Assembly (NCBI RefSeq): GCF_032854445.1
Contig: NC_088295.1
Span: 82,316,644 to 82,380,643, forward strand
Length of the DNA stretch: 64,000 nt
Direction: 5' to 3'
From: Liolophura sinensis
Taxonomy: Eukaryota > Mollusca > Polyplacophora > Chitonida > Chitonidae
Below are positions 23,401-36,400 of this stretch, one piece after another. Positions within the stretch are counted from its first letter, which is position 1. Each line of letters begins with the position of its first letter. Position numbers and translations under genes: made by a program. The notes beneath the pieces were generated by a model, which was not told where the DNA came from, made no database searches, and was given only the letters and a program-made list of their open reading frames with translations.

Positions 23401-24740
23401 TAAGTTTACAATAAACGCCGAATTGCGAACGCAGCGTAATGACATGCAGAGAAACGTACGAGTATACGACACAGACTTATGTTCTTACTGGCGGATGGAG
23501 GTAATACATTAAAAACCGCCATGTTTTTGACAATGTGCGTGGCTCAGTGCAGGGTTTGCCTGTTACAGGCCCTATTCTTGTATGGTGTCATGTTTGTAAC
23601 TGCTTGTCTGTGATGCCGTCTTCACAATCATCAATTATTATTGAATCAATGATCATGCCTTTACGCCATTTTGGCAGTATTTCAGCCATATTATTAATTA
23701 TAAAGTGTCAAACATCAAGATACTATATATCAGTCAGAGCCTCCACTTTTCAATTCTTAAACTAGATATTGTAGTATATCGACATAAGCAACTTAGTTCT
23801 CCTCATAGGATACTCATTCACAGCTCGTACTAAATGGCTAAACACGGCTTTGTGCCCGCTAGCTGGTCCGTGCTCCCTACACTAAGTTCAGGATTTGGAG
23901 CTACAGATATTTGTTTAAGTTCAGGTCAAGCCGGTACTTCAGCCTAAACAAGCGCGTGGAGGTTTCGTCTCTTTATGCCAAACAAAAGCTAACGGTACAA
24001 ACATTTCAGTGGCCTTGAATAAGTCAGTGTATAGATCTTAATAGGAATAAAGGATATATACTGTATAACCAGACACTTGTAAATTACTGTTATTTTGTAA
24101 AAAAAAATTGTATAGACAATCGCTGTTTGTTTTACAGTTATGTATAAATTATTCTCAGTGTTCAAGAATTATAGTTACTATAAATGTCTTCTGGTTTGCG
24201 TATATATTCAGCAGGCTTTTGTGTCAGGTATCGTATTTCTCATTCACCTAAATATTGACTCGGCAAATTAGTAGTTTCTCTGATATACATTAAAAGAGTG
24301 CAAAATTATGTCAACTGTCAACATATTATTCTATTATCGTTTGAAAACCCTTCCACGAAGTGTCTGTGTCCATCTGACGTTAAATATGCAAGCAAAATTA
24401 AATTGCACGATGGTTTCAAATATTTCTGTTTTATGTATATTGTATATCTTTGGTGAAAACATCTGAATAATATCAAAAACCTGTCATACCGATTTTAAGT
24501 TTACAAATAAAACAATAATCAATTAGACTAGCGCGGGAACAATAAGAAAATGTACAAAAGCAAAGGAAACCAGGCATTTTCGAAATGAAGCCTTATTTCT
24601 TTTGTTTGCATGTTAATTCTGGAAAAATATGTATAGAAATCAGTATTTTCATTGGTATCAGAAAATAAATACACCTGTAGAAATTTATAAATTGTTGGAT
24701 TAAAGAGAGCAAAGTAAAATAAGGCTAGTCTGAGCTACTC
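23401..24740. other. Intergenic, nothing recognised
   Basis: No feature that I can support. Confidence 0.5.
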
Positions 24741-24744
24741 CTTT

Positions 24745-24893
24745 ACTTTATTTATTTATTTATTTTATTTGATTGGTGTTTTACGCCGTACTCCAGAATA
24801 TTTCACTTATACGACGGCGGCCATCATTATGGTGGGTATATAAACCAAGCAGAGCCTGGGGGAAACCCACGACTATCCGCAAGATCTTGCCAC
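24745..24893 (-). mobile_element. SINE family 1, 5'-truncated copy
   Basis: TTTATTTATTTATTTTATTT then GATTGGTGTTTTACGCCGTA, ATACGACGGCGGCCATCATT and GAAACCCACGACTATCCGCA, all in family order on the minus strand. The head is missing. Confidence 0.8.
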
Positions 24894-26500
24894 GTAATAA
24901 AGAATTTGAAGTATATGCAAGGGAAATCAACGCAACAAAAACCTTCGATACATTCAACTCAGAACGTAATATTTTTAAGAAAAGGTTTACACCGCAGTTT
25001 ACACCGCTGAGAAAGGATTTTCAGCGCCGAGAAAACGGTTTATACCGTTTTCGAGTGAAATAAGTCTAATTTAAATCTGATCGGTTGATCTAGTGTTTGA
25101 CTCGCCTACAGGGGCCACAAACTCGCATCTGTAACATGGGGTGTCAGTGTGTAGAGCCGTCTTGGTTTAGATCACGTTTATATTTTTGCACGTATACACG
25201 TCTAAGCCGGCCTTTCCTGGCCAATTTTTATAGTTACCTAAGTTTTCAAACCTATCTTTCATACATTTTTCAGAATAGTAACAGATATCGGAAAACAGAT
25301 CTTTAAATCCTCCGATGAATTCAACGTTAACAGAAATTATATCAGGTACAGGTACTCCGACCACGGCCCTTCGCCAGGTACAGAAGCCGAAGCAGCGCTA
25401 GCTGGATTTGAACACGCCATTCATACGCCATTGGTCCAGGGTGTGACGGTAGCCTACTTATCGCAAAGAGCCAGCGTTTTAACTGTTTCATCCTGCAACG
25501 TTGATTGTGACACCAACGTGGCTTTCATAAGCATCAGCAAATACTGTTTTGTGGCCAGATGTATGTAGTCATACATTTGCGTCAGCAAATACCAAAACAT
25601 TTCTTGTCTGTTGTTACAAAACCTAGAAAAACATCTGAACGCCGAAATATGTCTTCAAACTTATTTCATTAAGCAATCCTGTATCGTGTTACTGAGTATT
25701 GGCTTTTGACAAACATTTTAATTTTTTCTTTCAGCGCAGTTGCACCTACATATACTACCATACGGCTACATAGTGTAGACTGTACAAGATAAGGTTTGGT
25801 TCGAAGGGCCAAGTGTCCGCAATCGCTTAGTATTCACTTAGTCTACTTAAATGTTCCAGCCAGGAGACCAGTGTGTGAGTTGTGAATAGGTAGACATCTA
25901 CATGAAATTCAGATGACGGCCGTGTTGTGATTTCCGATCATTTGGGTATTATGAACAGAATTGGCATTGTTCCATTCACAAGAAGAGATCTGACGGGGGT
26001 TGTGTGGACAAAACCTCAGTCAGATATACAAGGGCGGTGCTGGGACAGCAGCATTGTCAAAATCTCAGTCAAATGTACAAGGGCGTTGCTTGAATTGGTG
26101 ACAAAACCAGGTCAAACGAAACTTTAATACATACAGTAGTCTTTGAAAGTGTGATTCCCACGCCATTTTATTATATAAAGTGACAAGGAGGACTTTTAAG
26201 AACATTCAAGATTCTCACTGATTACACCATAACACGCATATATGTCGCCACAATATGGTTGAAAAATTGCGAATGTGGCGTATAGGCCGAATTACGGCCA
26301 GGTATATGCCTGAAAGTTTTGAAATACGGTGTAGTTGTTAGCATACATTTCCAGGGCACCCTCTCAGTAACTGCGTCATCAATATCACAACTGAGCATAG
26401 CGACAGCTCGGCATGAACTTCAAGATCAAAGCTAAACGGCACATGGCACCATGCAAGAACAAAGCTGAACGACAAATGGCAACTCCAACTACGTAAAAGA
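24894..26500. other. Intergenic, one short direct repeat
   Basis: Around 26015-26095 a roughly 55-bp motif (CTCAGTCAGATATACAAGGG / CTCAGTCAAATGTACAAGGG) occurs twice in tandem. Nothing else recognised. Confidence 0.5.
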
Positions 26501-26539
26501 CATCGACGTAAAATACCAAAAATATACCTAATGTCCCTG

Positions 26540-27312
26540 CTATAGGTGAACAACAGGACGTCTGGCAAAAAGTTACATCAGGACAATTAAAACCGCATTT
26601 TTCAAAACTATATTTCTGAACTGGGAGACGAGTGAAGAAAGCTGATCTCAGAACAGCATGACGTGTGACGAAAACCAATTTTTGAACAGACAGTGCCTGA
26701 GAAAATAATCAACCTCAGAACAACAGCACGCGTAAAAAGAACAGATCTGAGCACAACAGCTCGTGTGAACATCTCAGTATAACTGCAATCGTGAAAAAAA
26801 ATCAACATCACAACTACAGCACGTGTGAAAAGAAAAAGCACACGTCAGGGCCAGAGTCAGGCTGTACAGGACCAGAGTCAGACTGGACAGTTGAGGGCTC
26901 TAAACTATAGGGCCAGAGTCGCGAAAAAACCCAGATTTCATAACAATAGCACGCGTGAAAAAAGCTGATCTGAGAACAACAGCGCGAGTGAAGGCAAAGC
27001 ATATATGAGGACAACAGCACTGGTGAAGGTTGAGCATATGTGAGGACAACAGCATTGGTGAAGGTTGAGCATGTGTGAGGACAACAGCACTGGTGAAGTT
27101 TGAGCACATGACGACAACAGCACGGGTGAAGGTTGAGCATGTGTGAGGACAACAGCACTGGTGAAGGTTGAGCATATGTGAGGACAACAGCACGGGTGAA
27201 GGTTGAGCATATGTGAGGACAACAGCACGGGTGAAGGTTGAGCATATATGAGGACAACAGCACGGGTGAAGGTTGAGCATATATGAGGACAACAGCACGG
27301 GTGAAGGCAAAG
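26540..27312. repeat. 35-bp minisatellite with a degenerate left flank
   Basis: From about 26985 to 27310 a 35-bp unit (AGGACAACAGCACGGGTGAA then GGTTGAGCATATGTG) repeats almost perfectly, e.g. starts at 27181 and 27216. From 26540 to 26984 older units of about 35-40 bp are still visible through the AACAGCACGYGTGAA core. The period is not a multiple of three and no frame on the minus strand contains a stop, so three long overlapping open frames appear there. Confidence 0.93.
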
Positions 27313-27324
27313 CATTATAACCGA

Positions 27325-27434
27325 TCACTGGCAACCTGTGGATGGTTGTGAATTTTCCTCCCACCGTGATGCTCGTCGCCGTCGTACAAGTGAAATATTA
27401 TTGAGTGCGGCCTAAAACACCAAATAAATAAATA
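27325..27434 (+). mobile_element. SINE family 1, 5'-truncated copy abutting the minisatellite
   Basis: GCAACCTGTGGATGG, CCGTCGTACAAGTGAAATAT and the AACACCAAATAAATAAATAA tail match the family. Confidence 0.75.
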
Positions 27435-28050
27435 ACCAACCAAACGATCCCAAAGGCAACGCGTATGAACAATTGGCCTAACGGCAATGGAAAAGGAATA
27501 GTGTATGGCGTTCCACTGAGGCAGCACCATAAATGCGTCGGTAAAGGATTCATACGAGACACCTTCCTGTTATGTAAACAAAAACCGAGCTATGTTAAAC
27601 GCAACCAACCAAACACTACTTATGGGACAGGACAGTTGTAGGTCAAAATGCTTCCCTGCATGACGATTTCATGCTGTCTACATTATACGTTAGTACTGCT
27701 AAACTTTGTGTAACAAGCAAACGCCATTAAACGGTTTCATTTCAAGTTTCTCAAACGTTGAGGGGTGATACGGCGAGGAGTTGTCATGCTGGGAGTGATA
27801 CGAGAAAAATATTTCTCGCATCATTGCGAGCTTATTGATGAAATGTTGAGTACCGGAACATGTACATCACATGCATGCATGACTGGCTCTTCTGGAAATC
27901 ATAATTAGCCAAACCTATAAAAGGACACTTATCTGTAACTCATGTATGTTATGTAAACAACTGAATACTTTAAGTATCGCTTTAACTGAATATCACAGAG
28001 ATGTGCACTTTTTTACGCAAACGCTCTAAATATTAGACCATTGAAACGGT
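27435..28050. other. Intergenic, nothing recognised
   Basis: No feature that I can support. Confidence 0.5.
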
Positions 28051-28064
28051 CCATATTACAAGAG

Positions 28065-28323
28065 TGAGTGAGTGCTTGTAATGTGCCTCCTTGTTGCAGA
28101 ACGCATTTCCACCACTCTTTTATCCACCGCTGCTTCACTGAGACGACTTACCAAAGGCAAGTAGGAAGCCACGCCCGAGCCATTATACTGACACTAGTCA
28201 ACCAGTCGTTGCACTATCCCCTTCACGCTGAACGTCAAGCGAGGAAGTTACAACTTCCTCTTTTAAGGTCTTAGGTGTGACTCGACCAAGGATTGACCCT
28301 GAATCTACCGATCCTGAAGCGGA
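28065..28323 (-). mobile_element. SINE family 2, slightly 5'-truncated
   Basis: Matches the complete copy at 46559-46929 in reverse (CTTCCTCTTTTAAGGTCTTA, GGTGTGACTCGACCAAGGAT). It is flanked by near-identical CATATTACAAGAG (28052-28064) and CATATTAAAAGAG (28324-28336), a probable 13-bp target-site duplication. The box A region is missing. Confidence 0.85.
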
Positions 28324-28422
28324 CATATTAAAAGAGAATCACTACATGGCATAAATAGCCCGACTTTTCCGGTTACTGTCACAAAGCTATCTGGATCTCT
28401 TGAAAAACCACAAATCGATGGA

Positions 28423-28660
28423 TTTATTTATTTATTTGATCCGTGTTTTACGCCGAATATTTCACCTGTACTACGGTGGCCAGTATTTTAGTGGGAGGAA
28501 ACAGGCCAGAACCCAGAGGAAACTCACGGCCATCCGTAGGTTGCTGTCAGACCTTTCCACGTACGACGGGAGACGATGCCAGCATGAGCTGGATGAACTC
28601 GCAGCGATCGCATTGGTAACATAGGCTCCTGGGCCATTGCGCTGCGGTGCCTCAAAATTT
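28423..28660 (-). mobile_element. SINE family 1, nearly full copy
   Basis: Tail (TTTATTTATTTATTTGATCC, GTGTTTTACGCCGAATATTT), body (CCAGTATTTTAGTGGGAGGA) and head (CTCGCAGCGATCGCATTGGT, GGCTCCTGGGCCATTGCGCT) occur in order on the minus strand, with small deletions. Confidence 0.8.
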
Positions 28661-28985
28661 GAGACAAAAAATCACTAGAAAACGTAAAATAATTGCCATG
28701 ACGCGTGACGGAAACCCACCACAAAGACAAAGCAGAAAAATAGAAGACTAGAAGAAAAATAGACAGCTTATAATTAGTTGTCAAATTTAACGTCCAAATA
28801 CGCATGCCTGAATCGCGCAGGCTTATTGAGTGTCTCTCGGAACAGGCCCTAACCTACTGGCAATCGCGGGTTCGGCCGTAACCTTAAATCTGACAGATTG
28901 GTTCCTACACTAAACCTTTGTCAATTCAGACTGATACGTTTTGTGGTGGCAGTTCTGTTTGAGAGGTTTATTCGTTTGAATGTAG

Positions 28986-29360
28986 AATGAATGAATGAAT
29001 GCTTGGGGTTTAACGTCATACTAAGCAAGGAGGAGTCATTAAGTGTGTGTACAAATACCCTGTCTTCTTGTGACGAGTCCATGGTGCCAATGAAATATCA
29101 TGCTGAAGACACCAGACAAGATACCCCACCCAGTCACATTATACTAACACCGGGCCGACCAGTCAAACCATGCCGCCAAAGTGTCTTCGCCACTGAAGCA
29201 TTGTGCGAAGACAAAAGACAACCCAACCAGTCTTGTTTCCCTGCCCTAACCTCTAAGTGATGAGTACTAAGCGAGACAGCAAGAAGTACCATTTTTAAAG
29301 GCTTTTGTTATTTTCCGACCCTGGTTTCATTCGAGGTCTCCAAACTTCGAGGCATACCAG
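28986..29360 (-). mobile_element. SINE family 3 candidate
   Basis: Begins with a GAATGAATGAATG tail and GCTTGGGGTTTAACGTCATA, the same kind of 3' end as family 2 (GTACGACGTTAAACCCCAAG). The body differs (ATACCCCACCCAGTCACATT, ACACCGGGCCGACCAGTC). It ends with a box-B-like CCCTGGTTTCATTCGAGG. The open frame across it is incidental. Confidence 0.6.
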
Positions 29361-30466
29361 TATTCCACAAGGAGGTAACAGAATTGTCCAAACGATGTCC
29401 AACATAAACAGAAAATTCTTAAACTTTAGTTAGAAATATTGTCATATGACATAAAATCAATATAATATAATATAATATTATCACAAATATTCATCACATT
29501 TATACCAGTGTGGCTGTTTGTTTAACAAAATATGTGACTCAATGACAATTCCAAGATTAAACACATCTAATAGTGTTCAAGGGCCCATGTAAAGTATATA
29601 GAAGTTTATGTTCAAAAATACTAATTTAGGCTGAGAAACTTAAATAATGTATAAAACCGACAGACTGATGACTGTGAAATTGCAATGCACAAATTTGTAA
29701 ACATGTAAAAAAATTTATACACACAGTATAAATAAAGTTTTTTTTTTTAACATATACATACTCAAAATGTACACATAACACATTCTAAGCTTTGACAACA
29801 AACACCGAACACCAATACAGGCATTCAGAAACAGAATTTTTTGCAGTTTTTCAGGCAGGCAAAAAGACACAGAGTGTAATTGGTTACTATTTAAGAATTT
29901 ACATGAACAGTTAAAATAAAACCCTGACTGAGGTAAATTGTCAAGAGACCAGGTTTTCACAGGTTATGCGTGACCAGCTATCACACTGTCATCACTGCTC
30001 CCGTTTTGGGGCTCTATGGTGTACATCTTTAATTACAGAGTATAAAACAAACATTAAATTATTACATTAAAAACAAATACTCCACCATTAATAAGTCTGT
30101 TCTGATTTTCCTCTGTATATTCACACTCTGCTTAACTCTGACCAATCAAGTCACAAGAGTAGAGCTCTAGCTGGTATGGGGTTAATTGTGGGTTTGCAAG
30201 GTACCTGGTGAAGGGTGAGGCTATAAACATGGAGCTTTGATCGGCTCCACTCATAAATGTGACTGTCGTCAAATTAGTGCAAACTTTTGGAGTATAGCAC
30301 GAGGTAGCAATCAGATAATCACATACTACCTCTTTTCACTTAGAAGCATTTTCAAATTTTTTATCATATACATTCAATAAAACTATGCTCTTTTAAAAAA
30401 AAAAAGGAATTCAAAACACAGTTAGAAAATCTGATAACGTGCCAAAGCTGCATATTAAACTCAAGG
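29361..30466 (-). other. Probable 3' UTR and downstream flank of AGMO
   Basis: AT-rich sequence following the AGMO stop codon. ATTAAA on the minus strand at 30028-30033 is a candidate poly(A) signal about 430 bp below the stop; I found no AATAAA on that strand nearby. A TAATATAATATAATATTA microsatellite lies near 29462. Confidence 0.4.
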
Positions 30467-33400
30467 TTAAAGATATTTCTTTGGAATGTTCCCACGTAAT
30501 GATTTGTGAGCTGCTTGTGTTATGCTGACTACACCCCAGGCAATGGCTGATACTAGATAGAGCACAAGAACAGTTTGGAGGGCCATTGATGGGTACACAA
30601 GATAAAGTTGAGACCAGGTAATCCAGAGATAGAGTAGGGCAGCAGAACACCGGGCACATTCCAGCCAGCCAGCGTACCACCTGAAACATAAGCACATTGT
30701 CATTACCTATCACACACAAGCTTATTTCAGTCATCATATGTGTTTCGCTTTCATCAAGTCTTGGACTATTATAAGTTATATTTATCACGGATCAAGCCGA
30801 GTTGATAAGACAAGATGATCCATGCAACCGCCACTTTTTTGTTTAGTTCTAGCCCTAGAAGTTATTAAAGAGTCTATGAAATATTTATCAAATTTTTTAG
30901 ACGTGTACCTCGGACTATCTCACCTGTTGTCATACTGAGCGCCAAATGAGGTAAGGGAGACAACTATGAAAACCAGGCCTATGTAGATCATGAACACCGA
31001 CAGCCTCTGTGAACAGTGACATAAATGGAAAACTGTTTAGTTAGGTCTGGCCACATGTAGTTATCACATGTAGCTAACAGGAGTTGTACCTTAAAAGTAA
31101 TTTTTCAATGGACTGCATAAGAACATAAACTGTAAACATGGACCTCCAAAATACTTTTTCCAGGTGTTCACAAATGAACTACATGTCCACCACATACATG
31201 AAGGGGATGGAAAGTTTTAGCACAAGAACATTCAAATACTGAAATCACCAAGTGAATTGTGTCATATTTTGTGGGTAACGATGATAATGTGGCCATTAAA
31301 CACAAAAGAAGGAAGAAATACGCTATCAACGTTTTCCCTCTCTTTTGGGCACACATTACTTTTAATAAGGATGAGAGTAGTCTGTGAGGGTGAGAAGTGG
31401 GAACATAATAAAAGTTTAGATGTTATTTCCTTGCAAAGTTTTATAACGTACTGTATGTACAGTTTATACACGTTCTGTTGATGGCTGTTAGCAGAAGTCC
31501 ATTACCTATAAGTATGCAACTTCCCTATAACTAGTGATCATAGCATTTTACACTTTTCTTCGATTTAACACATTATGTGACATATCTGCACATCCATGTA
31601 TTTTACTTTCTCTCTATTGCTCAGCAACCCTTGTTCCATATGTGGTTGTGTTGAAAGAGACTTAAAATTATGACAATGGAAAGTTTTGTAAAATGAGAAC
31701 AATGTCTTTGATAGTAACTACTAGTAGCTGCTTGGAAATATAAAAATAGTCAATGGGTTTTTAACTTCATAGCAACAATGATCTGCAAAATCATAGTTTT
31801 TAAATACGGTTTCCAAGGTATGACCAGTTCTTGTAGCTGCCCTTTATAATTAGATTTCCCATAATTTAGTTTACAATTTCCACCCAAGAGGGTATATTTC
31901 TCCACCAGGTGGTGTGATCTTCTACAGATGACGTAACATGTGTACTGTGCCATGGAGGCTAGCTACAAAGAAGTTGCAAGCTTCTGCCATTACACATACA
32001 TTTTGGTGCACACTTTAATCTACTGTACACTGATGCCTACAAAATTAATAGCAAGAGTAAGTGTAAGACTTCCAAACTAGCACAACTCACTTACAGTTGT
32101 ATTTGATGTCAAAATGAGGTAAAGGAGAATGCAGACAGCAAAATGGCTCCAAACATAAACAGTATGCCACATGGCAATACTAACATTGTACTTCTCAACT
32201 GGACACTCTACCTGCAAATAAAGCAACAATAAATGTGGTAATAGTCACACCAAATATCAACAGCTTAGCAATGGAAAGAGGTTCCTGGCAGTATCAAAAC
32301 GAAGTATTGAACTTTACATCATTATAGGATCTTGCTCATGTCTGTTTTTCACAATAACCTGTTGTAAGCTCTTAAGCCACAAATCTTGAAAGAAACAGAT
32401 TCTGGTGTGAATCCAAGTCCAATTATATACATTAGAAATTTTAATTCAAAAGATTTCAAACGAAACAGACGTAAGGGTAAGGGGAGATAACTCGATGAAT
32501 GTGTGACGAGATAACAACAGCATTGAATCCTCATTTTATGTCTTAGTTGCCATCTGCCACAAGGGTTCTCATAATAATGAGCAGTTAACAAATGAATAAA
32601 CGATTCTAGTGTACAAGAACCATTGGGACGAAACTGTGTGGAGCCTGGCAGAAACAACAACCATCCGCAGGTTGCTGGAAGACTTTCCCACATAGGGTCT
32701 ACGGCTAAAGAGGAATGAAGCCAGCATGACCTGAATTTGAGCTCACAGCGATCGCCTTGGTGAGATACTCGTGTGTTGTTGTGCTGTGCTAGTATGCTAA
32801 CCACTAGGCAGGTTTGCAAACAACACTTCCCTGGCTATAACACTTGATGGCATGAACACGTGTGAAAATCTCTCAAATGGAAATATTTACGAGGTAATGA
32901 AAAATGGCAATAAGGAGAAATGATTCCTCTCTTCAATTCTATTACAAATGTGACCTCCGCAATAGCTTGACAAAAAAGATGCCTAAATCAGAATAACTTT
33001 GACTAGAGTGCTCACAAAAATTCTTTGCTTTACTATGCCATACTTTATGGGTGAAGGAAACCAGTGCTGGGAGTATTAAAGCACTGTCCTTCAACAGGTG
33101 TCTGACAAACAGGCTAGATTCCAACTGCATACAAAATGCATCCTCAATCGACCAGTTAATTTCATAGGTCTACACAGTGTCCACATCTAATAAAGTGACT
33201 GCATATATGGTATATCTTCAACATTTCAACCACTGAAGCACTTTTTTCAGTGGAATTAATGCAAACAAGTATTATGAAAACGATACTAAAATTGATTAAT
33301 TTGAGACGTTGAAGATGCAAGTTTTAGAAAACTGTGCAAATTATTTCTGTTCACCCCATAGTTCTTTAAGAATGGTGCAAAATATAGGAGGCAGAGGCCA

Positions 33401-36400
33401 TTGAATTCATTACGTTATGTCACCATGATATGGCTGAAATATGTATTGTCATGTGATGTGACTTAACGTTTTAATTATTCTGAATAGCAGGAATGTTTAT
33501 GTTTGTCTCACCTGTGGAATGTCCTCAGGGAGTCCAAGCCGGGGTTTCCCTGGGGCCCATCCAGGCCCCTTAAACAGGACCCCCAACCCCTCAAACACAC
33601 TTTTTACCTCTGTCAGTCTACTGAGTATATACTTCAGGTGACAGAACTGAAAACAGGAAACAAAACTGACATTTCTCACGGTACTATGTAGATATGTATG
33701 AAATTAATGTGTAAAAAAATCCAAATTATTCCAATTCTGTAAGAACGGTCGGTTTGTTGTATTGTACATGTATCTCAGGTCAGCTTGAGAATGGCTGGCG
33801 TACAACTGAGGATCTCTGATCATCTGGGGCACAAGTGTCCTGACCACTCTGACCATTTCTCAAACTGACTTAATCCACTAGTTTACCCTCCATTCAATAT
33901 ACCACAGCTTTGTATTACTGATATTCAGTAACATTTCTGCCCACCTCACCATATCACAGCCCAGTATTCATACTATACCTGTGTGTACAGCAGACTCCAG
34001 GAGTTAAGACTGTGCACTAAACCATAAGCTATTTCTTCATTAGGTCTTTCTGCTTCAAATGTGCCTGTTAAAGAAGATAAACAATAAATAGAATTATTTT
34101 GTAATGTTTTCACTAATGAATTCTAAAAAGAATAATCATAATAACAAGCTTCTTTTACATGTACATGTAGTTTTAGTGACACCTTGGTTCTTACCAAAGA
34201 TCCTGTCCCATATGATCAGAACACCTCCATAGTTCTTGTCAATGCAGTACTGATTCCTGCCATGGTGGACACGGTGGTGACTGGGGGTGCAGATTATATA
34301 CTCAAGGAAACCCAGACTTTTCACCACCTATACCATGTACAACACAAAAGAAACATTCTTAAGGTAAACTATAACCTTCGTGATAAAGAATCAAATAGGC
34401 AAATTTACTAATGCATAAAAGCTGATTTGTGTATTTGCCACAAGTATTACAACGCCCAATGTTATTTGAATAAGACCTTATTCATGCTGTAGTATAAATG
34501 GCCTAGCAGGGGACAAGATGTTCTCGAGATATATTCCACTTCCGTGGCACCTGTTTGCTTTATGGACTCAGGTATCCTACCTGTAGCTCAATGATCAAAA
34601 GCCAGAGGAGAAATTTAAGCAAATGAGCCAGCGACAGTAGCTTTCCTTTTTGTTACAAATCTAAGAGTATGGTACATGTGTATGCAACAAGTTTTATTCA
34701 TGTTACATGAAGAACAACATAGGTGAGAAATTACTTTATTATATCATTAACAGAAGACCCTTACCTCTGTGTGTACCCAGAACTGATAGAGAAGGTTTAG
34801 CTGAATATGAACCAGGAAGATAGATGGTGGGAGAAAAAGAGCCAGTGGCATGTAGAACACCTGAGCAATGAAAAGATAGGTAAAGATTCAAATGTAAAAT
34901 ATCAACAAAACAATACAGTTACACATCATAAATATATTTTCAATTTATATCTCATGGGCTGAAATAACATGCTCATTTCACACTTTGTCTGAGATAAATA
35001 ATTAAGTCACATGTGCATCAGAACTGCTGCACCAATGCCTTCACCCCTCAACAAATCTTCTCTCTCATCTATCCTCACCTCTTGCACTTTTGCATCTGTC
35101 CTCACCAACAGTTCCCTCCCCTGCTCATTCCTACTCACTCCACCTGTAAACTAATCTCCTCTGCACTGTCACTGTACTTAGTTTAACCCAGACTTGGTTT
35201 AACCCACCATCATATCTCTCCTCCGGCCCTTCCACTTACCCTACCTAGCCTTGCACTAATCCACCATCAGACCTCTCCTCCGCTGTTACTCACCCTCCCT
35301 ATCTAGCCTCGCCTAGCCTTGCTCTATAAAACCCACCATCATATCTCTCCTCTGGCCCTTCCACTCACCCTACCTAGCCTTGCACTAATCCACCATCAGA
35401 CCTCTCCTCCGCTGTTACTCACCCTCCCTATCTAGCCTCGCCTAGCCTTGCTCTATAAAACCCACCATCATATCTCTCCTCCGGCCCTTCCACTTACCCT
35501 ACCCAGCCTTGCACTAATCCACCATCAGGCCTCTCCTCTACTGTCACTCACCCTCCCTATCTAGCCTCACTCAGCCTTGCTCTAACCTATCATTCCATAT
35601 CGCCTCCCTTGTCACTTACCCACCTTATCAAGCCTCACCTAGCCTTGCTTTAACCCACAATTCCAGCTCGCCTCCCTTGTCACTTATCCACCTTATCAAG
35701 CCTCACCTAGTCTTGCTTTAACCCACAATTCCAGCTCGCCTCCCTTGTCACTTAGCCACCTTATCAAGCCTCACCTAGTCTTGCTTTGACCCACAATTCC
35801 AGCTCGCCTCCCTTGTCACTTATCCACCTTATCAAGCCTCACCTAGTCTTGCTTTAACCCACAATTCCAGCTCGCCTCCCTTGTCACTTATCCACCTTAT
35901 CAAGCCTCACCTAGTCTTGCTTTAAGCCACAATTCCAGTTTGCCTCCCTTGTCACTCACCAACCCAATCTAGCCTCACCCAGCCTTGCTCTAACTCACCA
36001 TCAGATCTCTCATCCCTTAACACAAACCCACCCAATCTAGCCACACCCAGCCTTGCTCTAACCCAACATTCTATCTCTCCTCCCTTGTCACTTACCTACG
36101 CTATCTAGCCTCACCTAGCCTTGCTTTAACCCACCATTCCATTTCTCCTCCCTTGTCACTCACCCACCCTGTCTAGCCTCACCAAGCCTTGCTCAAACCC
36201 ACCATTCCATCTCTCCTCCCTTGTCATTCAACCAACTTATCTAGCCATACCCAGCCTTGCTTTAACCCACCAACAGATTTCTCCTCCCTTGTCACTCACC
36301 CACCCAATCTAGCCAACTCTAGCAAGCCTCACCCAGTCTTGTTCTAACCAACCATTCCATCTCTCCTTCATTGTCACTCACACCTCACCCACAATTCATG

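Noticed and set aside
26814-27364. Three overlapping Cys-rich minus-strand open frames
   Set aside because: They are a by-product of the 35-bp minisatellite in all three registers.
28991-29260. 89-codon open frame
   Set aside because: It lies entirely inside a SINE family 3 element.
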